A program made the position numbers and the translations under genes. Positions 26,301-35,300 of a DNA stretch of 64,000 nucleotides are shown piece by piece (the first letter of the stretch is position 1; the number at the start of each line of letters is the position of its first letter). This DNA is from Mya arenaria. Its lineage: Eukaryota; Mollusca; Bivalvia; Myida; Myidae. The notes beneath the pieces are model-generated. The model saw only the letters and a program-made list of their open reading frames with translations. It ran no database searches and was not told where the DNA came from. The stretch covers positions 25,120,489 to 25,184,488 of the forward strand of contig NC_069124.1 of the NCBI RefSeq assembly GCF_026914265.1. The letters run 5' to 3'.

Positions 26301-29300
26301 TATTTCCACAAAACAAGCCTAGAATTGTCAATTTGAGCTAGTAGGAGGCCGATAATACATCATTTTACATGATTTAAATCATAAACGCAACAATCATGTT
26401 GCTGTCTCATCTGTTTCCCCATTTAAAAAAAGCGAATAATGGTTTCCCAGTTTAAATCATATCTCTTTATGAGTACAACTAAATATACTGACGCTATTTT
26501 TTGTGTCTAGTCCCTTTAAGCTCTTAGAAATGTAGAGCTCTGTTATATGTGGACTATAAAGTATAATTATATAACACAACTTACCCACAGGGAACTAACA
26601 TAGATCCAAAGCATGATTTGAGGCAACTTGGGCCAGGACCACAGATTAAGGATACATTATTAAATGTTCTTCCTATTGTTTGCATTAAAGCTGCACTCTC
26701 ACAGATTGAATGTTTTGACAATTATTTTTTTTGTCTTGGAACGAGCCAATTTTTGCCAAAATCCAAGGAAACCAGTTATATAAGACTGCTGACAAAAAAT
26801 TAGATTGCAGATTTTTATATTTAAGTTCAAAAATTAATGTTTTTTGTCTTGGAAAGAGCAAATTTCTGTGTAAATATCTGCATACCAATGATATAAGATT
26901 GCTGAAAAAAACCAGATCGTAGATTTTCATATTTCCCTTCGATAATTAATGTTTTATGGCTTAAACCGTTACTAACAGTTTAAGAAAATTGCATAAAACA
27001 TCAATTTTCAAACATAAATATAAAAATCTGCGATCTAATTATTTGTCAGCAGTCTTATATAACTGGTTTCCATGGAGTTTTGCAAAAATTGGCTCATTCC
27101 AAGTCAAAAAATAAAAATGTTGTCCAAACGTTCAATCTCTGAGAGTGCAGCTTTAAGAAAAATGCTAAATTTGAATTGCCAGACTAGACTGAAGCTAAAC
27201 AAGAGCTGTCACAGAGACAGGGTGCTCCACTATTCCTCCGCTTTTCAGTGTAAGGATTGAAAAGATTTGGCGAAACATGCATGGATCACTGTTAGATTAG
27301 ATTTCAATGCAATACATAATGTGCGGAGATATTAACATAAATGTGGTTACATGCAAAATTTTAACCAGAATTTCTAAGTCTAATAATAAAGGGCCATTAT
27401 TTGCAAAATACAGTTATCTAACTTGGTTATTCATTTAGGTTGGGTTGTTGAAAACCATTGTATAAAGTCTCAATGCAATACACTAAGTAGTTGCTGAGAT
27501 ATTATCATATGTGTGCTTACATGCAAGACCTTAACCAGAATTTCTAAGTCACATAATAAAGGGGCAAAAATTAAATATTAAAGATAGAGTTATCTTACTT
27601 GATTAAATAAGAAGGTAAAATGGTTGGGAGCCTGTATGTTAAGTTTCAATGCAATACATTATGTATTCTTTGAGGTATTGACTTAAAAGTGGTAACATGC
27701 AAAACCTTAACCAGAATTTCTATGTCGAATAAAAAAGGAGCCGTTATTTGAATTTAATGCAAACTAGAGTTATCTTACTTGTTTATTTAAGTAGATTGGA
27801 TCGTTGAGTATCATTGTATAAAGTCTCAATGCAATACATCAAATTGTTGCTGAGATATTAACCTATGTGTGCTTACATGCAAAACCTTAACCAGAATTTC
27901 TGAGTCGAATTATAAAGGGCAATTATTTGCATTAAATGCAAATTTAGAGTTATTTAGAGTTATCTAACTTGGTAAATTAAGTAGGTTGGATGGTTGAGTA
28001 CCATTGTATCAAGTCTCAATGCAATACCTCAAGCAGTAAATGAGATATTAACCTATGTATGCTTGCACGCAAAACCTTAACCAGAATTTCTAAGTGAAAT
28101 AATAATGGCCTATTATTTGCATTAAATGCAAACTAGAGTTGTCTAACTTGGTTAATTAAGTAGGTTGGATGGTTGAGTACCATTGTATAATGTCTCAATG
28201 CAATACCTCAAGTAGTTGCTGAGATATTAACCTATGTGTGCTTGCATGCAAAACCTTAACCAGAATCTCTTAAGTCGAATAATAAAGGCCTATTATTTGC
28301 ATTAAATGCAAACTAGAGTTATCTAATTTGGTTAATTAAGTAGGTTGGATGGTTGAGTACCATTGTATAAAATCTCAATGCAATACCTCAAGTAGTTGCT
28401 GAGATATTAAACTATGTGTGCTTGCACGCAAAACCTTAACCAGAATTTCTAAGTCAAATAATAAAGACCTATGATTTGCATTAAATTCAAATAAGTGTTA
28501 TCGAACTTCATTAATTTAGTAGGTTAGATAGTTGGGAATACATATCTAAAGTTTCAATGCAATACATGATGTATTAACTGAGATATTGACTTAAAGGTGC
28601 TTGCATTCAAAACCTTAACCAAGGTGTGACGCCAACGCTTAGGTGAGTAGTATAGCTCTCCTTATTCTTCGAATAGTCGAACTAAAAATACATTTGGGCA
28701 GGCCAAACGGTGTTTAATGCCTAAGTATTTTACTAGCTTTTTATAACTGCTTGTGTTAAAAATGACATTGATGTTGACTCCTATGTAATTTATACATAAA
28801 TAAGAATGACCGTGCTTCTTCACAATAAACACTTCAAACACAGCCGTAAATAAATGATATTTGTTCAATTTCGAAGTAAGACACTGTTAGATCATAGAAA
28901 GCAATATTTCAATGAGTGACACAGCTACTAGTGAAAGTATAATTTTCTGTGGTCATACACTCAAATTCAACAAAAAAATGTTTCTTTTATGCAAATTTTT
29001 TAGGAAAAACAACAACAATTTAATGCCAATAATTGTAAAACATTAGGTCATGATGACATTTTGGTAATATTATATCACTGAACACTATGTTACCTACTAA
29101 AAACAAATAAAGATGTTGATTAAAGTCACAATGAGAATATTACCTCTTGCAGCCAGGTGTTTCACCTTCCGATGTTTCACCAGCAGCGACCACTTGTCAA
29201 ACTTCTCTCCACACTCCAAATCAGAGCACACATAACCTGCAGTAGATCAGGTAATATTAGAAATCAGTTTCAAGCATAACAAACCCAGCAAAAAGGTTGT

Positions 29301-32300
29301 TTTGCTCTTTGTACATGTTTATTCTATCTCAAATATATGTTTATTCTAAGCAAATACATGTTTATTCTAAGCAAATACATGTTTATTCTAAGCAAATACA
29401 TGTTTATTCTAAGCAAATACATGTTTATTCTATCTAAAATAAATGTTTATTCTATCTGAAATATATGTTTATTCTATCTTATTCTATCTCAAATATATGT
29501 CTATTCTATCTCAAAAAAATGTTTATTATATCTCAAAAACATGTTTATTTTATCTCAAATACATGTTTATTCTATCTCAAATATATGTTTATTCTATCTC
29601 AAATACATGTTTATTTTATCTCAAATACATGTTTTTTCTATCTCAAATATATGTTTATTCTATCTCAAATACATGTTTATTTTATCTCAAATACATGTTT
29701 ATTCTAAGCAAATACATGTTTATTCTATCTCAAATACATGTTTATTTTATCTCAAATACATGTTTATTCTAAGCAAATACATGTTTATTCTATCTCAAAT
29801 ACATGTTTATTTTATCTCAAATACATGTTTATTCTAAGCAAATACATGTTTATTCTATCTCAAATATAATCAGTCTAACTCAATCATTATCAGTCTACCT
29901 CAAACATGAGCAGTTTACCTCAAACATGAGCAGTCTACCTCAAACATGATCAGTCTACCTCAAACATGAGCAGTCTACCTCAATCATGAGCAGTCTACCT
30001 CAATCATGAGCAGTCTACCTCAAACATCTTCAATCAATCTCAAACATCTTCAATCAATCTCAAACATCTTCAATCTACATGAATCTATGTCAAACATGTT
30101 GAAATTATCTTGTTCACAAACATGCTGGATCATGCTTCAGTACATAAAACCTCCATCTCCAAGCATGTTCAATTTATCACAAACTTGGTCAATCAAACCT
30201 GAAAATTTATTTGCATTATCTTGGAAAGGATTGATCTATCTCAATCAAGTTCTATCTATTAAAAACATGAAGGTTCCACTGAAAAAAGATCACAGTCATC
30301 CTTTCATATAACAATATATATCGTCAAATTCCTTCCAGTTACCAAAAACCAACTTGATAAATACCTGTATTAAGTCCCTTACCCTCATGTGTTTTAAGAT
30401 GTCTCTTCAGGTGACTTGACATCTGGAATGTTTTCCCACAATCTGCATGAGTACATCTGAAACAAAATATTTGAATAAAACAAATCATTACACAGTCAGG
30501 ACGTATGTTAACCTTACATACACAGTTTGTATTCTTATACTATACCGGTACTGATCTAGTAGTTTCTTTAGTTTAAAGTTATTCATTTAACAACAATTGT
30601 ACCGTAAATCAGATTTAACAACACTATATTAATTTTAATCACACAAGTTGGCACTATGTGACACCAGAATATGGTCTTGTGTTGTGGTAGAAACCAGAAT
30701 CCCTCTGATCCCACTTGTCTGGCTTAGTGACCACAAACCAGACATGCCCAAGCCGGTAATTGTACTCGGGATGCCTTAGCGAGATATTTGGCCACCATTA
30801 CCAATGTTGATCACATCAAAAGCACCTGAATCTAGGGTAATAAAGCTGAGATTTATTCATGTGTATTTTAAGTCATAGTTAGCTTAATCACCTTTCTGCC
30901 ACACCAATGCCAGATGAGTCACATGCAAAGAAATGAGCCATTTTTTATTTATTTGATTGTATAGTTTATAAAAACTAAATTATGACATAATGAGTGCCAA
31001 TATTGAACACATCTGTTTTACAATAATTATAATAAAAATTACAATTAAAACTCAAAATAAACATTGAGCTAAAATTTCTACCCAATAATCACGCCAGTAA
31101 ACGAAGTTGCACAATGAATTTGGTGAAATGTTTAAAAAAAAAAATTATATCAATTTTTATGTAAATGGAAAATTTAAAAACTATGAAAGAAATTAAAACA
31201 AACAAATTATGTATTTCCTGTCTGAATAAGCCTACAAATAACCCCCAGTCACCCTATGTGGCTGGTAACCTTGCAAGCCTCAGCATCAGCTTCAACAAGG
31301 GCCCTTGGGTCAGATATATCAATCCGGACCAGAAACACAGTAATTTACTATTCTTTCATTTTCCCTCCATTTTCACATACTTGTAAGCTGTTCCCTGGTG
31401 GTCCTCCAGTCGGTGGGTCCTCAGTTGATGATGTTTCCTGAACTCTTTACCACAACCAGTGATATGGCACTGCAATACACAGGTAAGAGATGGTCATGTT
31501 TCAAGATTCCAACTAAAGGTATCCCACCAACAAATATATGAAATCTGGAAGCCTGGCAACCATATATTATTCTAGTATATCATTTAAAAGGTGAACGCCC
31601 TGATAGCTCATTGATGGAGACTCACTTTGGGTACGGAAGCCTGCGGGTGCAAACCATGAACATGTCAAACCAAAAGAAAAAATAAATGGTACAAATGGCG
31701 AACTCATACTGGTTCAACTCATTTAAATTGTATCGAGTGTATCAGTGCTTTACATCTAGCATGTAAACGTACCAAGAAGTATCTTCGAAAACTGCTAGGA
31801 CATCGCACCCAATTTTTATATGTAGAGCAAGAATATGAAATAAAGATAATATTACAAACAGTCTTTTGTGCCTTGAAAGATTGCAAAATTTGTCTTTTCA
31901 AGTCAGATTTGGGTAGAAATGAAAAACAAAATTACAAACTGCAATAACTATACTTATAATGTATCATTTATTTTAACACAGATGTAAACAGAAAGCAGTT
32001 CACTTTCAAATGATACCAAACTTATATCGTGTCACCAGGAATCAAAATTTAACATTACCACCAATGACATGATAAAATGACAAACTTATTTCTGGACTGG
32101 ATACCTTTAATCATGGTATATGCACAAAGCAATCTAACTTTTAGAGAAGGTGTACTATAAAAACAGAATTTGTGTGTAAACCAAAATAATGCACAGCTAT
32201 TTTCAATGTAATGTGAAAAAAATGTCTTGAATATAAAGAGTATCAACTACTTTAATTTACAGAATGGCGGCTGGAAGGCTTTATTAACCATTCACCTCTA

Positions 32301-35300
32301 AAAGCTTACCCTGTAAGAAGATTTTTCATGAGTTACTCTGACATGTTTTGTGAGATTATCAATGGAGGAGAAGCTTGCCTCGCAATCGCTTTCATCGCAC
32401 TGAAACCTGTGGAAGGACAGAAGAAAACATGATATCTTCAACAAAACATGAATTATACTTGCAAACAAGTGAAGATGATTATCAGAATACCTCATCATAA
32501 TTTGGTTTAAAGGTGTCCGACCCACGTGCATAATTATGTCACAATTATAAACATGTTACAAATAAGCTCTGAATACAAGAATTCAGTTTCAAAATCTTCT
32601 ACATACATTCCTTGGTGATAACCAGTTCTAGTAATCAATGATGTTCTGCTCGGGCATCAAACGCAGGACATTCTGATTCAAAGTCTGATATGCTAACCAC
32701 TTCAAAAAACAATTATTAGGCCATCCTTAATTTTTTTATTAGCAAGGCTATGACTTTCTCCAGTTGGGCAGCAGATATATTTATACTTTTATGCTGAATG
32801 ATATGTTGACAACACTAAATAAAATACATGTATAAATAAATTAATATTTCTTTTAGCTGCATGTTCTTAAAACTGCACTCTCACAGATGACTGTTTTGAC
32901 GCCTTTTTTAATGGAATGAGCCAATTTTTGTGTAAATGTCGGAAACCCGTGAAATATGACTGCCGACATAACAAGAGCTGTCACAGAGACAGGGCGCTCG
33001 ACTATTCCGCCGCTTTTCAGTGTATTAGGATTGAAAAGTTTTGGCGAAACATGCATGGATCACTGTTTGATTAGATTTCAATGCAATACATGATGTGCAG
33101 AGATATTAACATTAATGTGGTTATATGCAAAATTTAAACGAGAATTTTTAGTGTAATAATAAAGGGCCATTATTTGCAAAACACAGTTATCTAACTTGAT
33201 TATTCAATTAAATTGGGTGGTTGAATACCATTGTATAAAGTCTCAATGCAATACATCAAGTAGTTGCTGAGATATTATCCTATGTGTGCTAACATGCAAG
33301 ACCTTAACCAGAATTTCTAAGTCAATTAATAAATGCCTATAATTGGCATTAAATGCAAAGTAGAGTTATCAAACTTGGTTAATTAAGTAGGTTGGATGGT
33401 TGAGTACCATTGTATAAAGACTCAATGGAATACCTCAAGTAGTTGCTGAGATATTAACCTATGTGTGCTTGCATGCAAAACCTTAACCAGAATTTCTACG
33501 TCATTTAATAAAGGCCTATAATTGGCATTAAATGCAAAGTAGAGTTATCAAACTTGGTTAATTAAGTAGGTTGGATGGTTGAGTACCATTGTATAAAGAC
33601 TCAATGGAATACCTCAAGTAGTTGCTGAGATATTAACCTACATGTATGTGTGCTTGCACGCAAAACCTTAACCAAGGGGTGACGCCCACGCCGACGCTTG
33701 GGTGAGTAGTACAGCTCTCCTTATTCTTCGAATAGTCGAGCTAAAAATCAGATCACTATTTTTCATATTCAAAATGATGTTTTATGGCTAAAAGAGTTAG
33801 TAAAGAAAATTGAGAATTTCCGCAGTTTTCCAAGCAATTGAGATCTGTTCTTTTGTGAGTGCTCTTATATGACTGCATTGAAGGCTTTGGTGCCAAAACC
33901 TGCTGATTCTGAGACAACAATAAAAGAAAAGTCAAAACTGTGTATCTGTGAGAGTGCAGCTTCAAAAAAAAAAAAAATCAGGGCATTTTCAATGAGTCTT
34001 GCAGACCTAAGCAAACAAGTAAATTTTTAATGATGGCTGTAATGTTAAATATACTTGTGAGTCAAGTACAAGACCATTCCAAACAAACTATTTTTAAAAT
34101 GGCCTTAATTACCTGAAGTTGTCCGTCTTGTTATCCCGGTGGGATGTATATGTATGCCTTCTGAGATGGTCAACTCTTTTGAATGTCTTGAGGCAATCTT
34201 CAACATCACAAACATAAGGTCTCTAAAATGAAAAACGATTTACAGGATGATAGTGATGGCTAGTGTTGGGAATCGGTTCAAGTTTGACTATCTGTAATCA
34301 ACTCAAGTCATCAATTGTAACGTGCGATGTCAACAAGGCCAACAGATCCCTTCAGAGAAAAGCATGCTCAACCCTGAAGGGGTCGACTGGTCTTTATATA
34401 CATTATATATTCTCAAAACACACGGAGCCCGAGCTTTGCTAATTTGCATATTACCAAACAAGTTCATCAACGTACTATGAACATACTTATAACGTCTATA
34501 ACGGAATGTTATACAACTGTATAACATTATGTACATTATACTTATGAACACACATCCGCCTACAGCGGTCTGGACCGATTTTGACCAAGCCAGACCGATT
34601 TCAGTTACAAAAAGTGTCCAAACAATCGGACCGAAATTTTCTCATTTTTAATAATTTCGGTCCAAAACGTCCAAGGCAGTAAAAATTGTAGAAATTGTAA
34701 TACACAAACATTCTCGGGTCATTCACACATTCAAAATTACCCCCAATAAAAGTGTCCTAGTTACCATCAGACCAGCTGCTTTTTCTGCTAGGCTGAACAC
34801 TCGATATCTGTTAATAAGCAGACGCTTGCAATTGGTCCAATCACATGTAGCATTAGGTCGCAGAAGACACAAACTCATGTGTAAATAATGCACTTGCAGC
34901 TATCCTGCTTAGGTGTAAAAATCAGTCCATATTTTCAGATAGTTATCTGCTTTGTCGTCGATCAAATACAATTGTCATTGTTAATCTGGGAAAGCATTAA
35001 AATTCCAAATTTATTAACCTTGTTCTATAGGATATCGACAGCGACACGCTTGATTACCTACAGAGTCTGAAAGCTGAGTGCGTCGCTAACGTGATTTTAA
35101 TACACTGTTATGAAAAATTTGTTGTCGATATCAATCTTTAGGCTAGAAGCCCCGAATATATGATATATATGATTATTCAAGATTATCAGTTGAATGTTGA
35201 CCCACTGTTGTAGCATTACGCAAATACATCATAATGCCGTTTCACTTTTTGTTGTCTGACCATTTCCCACCGGCCGCAGTTATTTACGATCGCAGCGTTT

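Noticed and set aside
27199-28688. Stand-alone satellite array
   Set aside because: The same specific ends bound a second, shorter copy at 32971-33748, so the array is part of a mobile unit.
29443-29837. Tyr/Phe/Leu-rich repeat proteins
   Set aside because: Three overlapping frames through a 21-22-bp minisatellite; no gene support.
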